Both the position numbers and the translations under genes were made by a program. From Achatina immaculata (Eukaryota; Mollusca; Gastropoda; Stylommatophora; Achatinidae), in the NCBI GenBank assembly GCA_009760885.1, contig CM019707.1, positions 34,270,645 through 34,334,644 of the forward strand: DNA of 64,000 nt, read 5' to 3'. Shown here one piece after another: positions 63,901 to 64,000 of the stretch; the first letter of the stretch is position 1, and every line of letters begins with the position of its first letter. The notes under the pieces are model-generated. The model had not been told where the DNA came from, ran no database searches, and saw only the letters and a list, made by a program, of their open reading frames with translations.

Positions 63901-64000
63901 AGAAGTTGAAAACTGAAAATATCCTGACAACAGGGGAAATGAGAGACAGGAAAGGAAGAGATAGATAAGAGAGAAAATCTCAGATGGCTTGACAAAATGC
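63901..64000. other. No feature; window edge
   Basis: Purine-rich sequence with no recognised element. Confidence 0.5.

Overview
Eukaryotic, gene-poor, repeat-saturated DNA. There are no operons, no ribosome-binding-site-led genes and no convincing host exon. The window is built from decayed non-LTR retrotransposons (LINEs), short non-autonomous interspersed repeats, a tRNA-derived SINE head, one broken mariner, microsatellites, and more than 35 minisatellite arrays with periods mostly of 16-95 bp. Summing my array coordinates gives about 17 kb, roughly a quarter of the window. The mix of LINE types, the tRNA-SINE, mariner and extreme minisatellite load suggests an animal genome, and a lophotrochozoan, probably a gastropod mollusc, is my best guess. 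That is inference from style, not from a marker gene.

Layout. 0-3.3 kb: a 23-bp array, then a 37-bp satellite interrupted by a 1.3-kb GAA-tailed element. 3.4-11.4 kb: LINE tails, a short interspersed repeat (family S, about 330 bp) split by a 0.9-kb insertion, and 21-, 39-, 24- and 55-bp arrays. 11.7-16.5 kb: 13/26-, 34-, ~90-, 30- and 19-bp arrays and the 3' end of a CR1/L2-like LINE (L-A). 17.4-29 kb: more arrays, a LINE nested in a LINE at 19.8-20.5 kb, a tRNA-SINE, and a 1.7-kb 23-bp array with a duplicated 0.6-kb block. 29-36 kb: the least repetitive part (29.1-31.3 kb), then LINE tails, family S and hAT-like scraps. 36.4-39.6 kb: three family S copies, two of which have grown a 34-bp minisatellite from the same internal segment. 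39.6-43.5 kb: an RNase H LINE (L-H) inserted in another LINE, a 32-bp array carrying nine TCTCGCGAGA palindromes, and 46- and 34-bp arrays. 43.6-46.8 kb: a 1.6-kb tandem duplication, each unit holding a ~300-bp fold-back. 47.2-49.4 kb: the longest L-A copy. 51.5-53.5 kb: LINE L-B with a GAA element inserted and a clean 11-bp target duplication. 54.3-58.2 kb: a rearranged minus-strand LINE (L-C) carrying an L-H insertion, a 1.2-kb tandem duplication, and a 40-bp minisatellite grown from its own coding sequence. 58.4-63.4 kb: 27-, 35-, 32- and 23-bp arrays and a full GAA element with a 12-bp target duplication. 63.4-63.9 kb: mariner relic.

How the parts relate. The most system-like signal is the GAA-tailed non-coding element: four copies, 5' truncation, shared (GAA)n 3' end, target duplications and a conserved 3' hairpin. 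It behaves like a parasite of a LINE, and two LINE families here (L-H, L-C) end in the same kind of tail. The second theme is minisatellites born inside transposable elements (family S, L-C, L-A 3' UTR), which links the two dominant kinds of DNA here. Long open frames in this window mostly run through arrays whose period is a multiple of three, or whose unit lacks stops, and should not be read as proteins.
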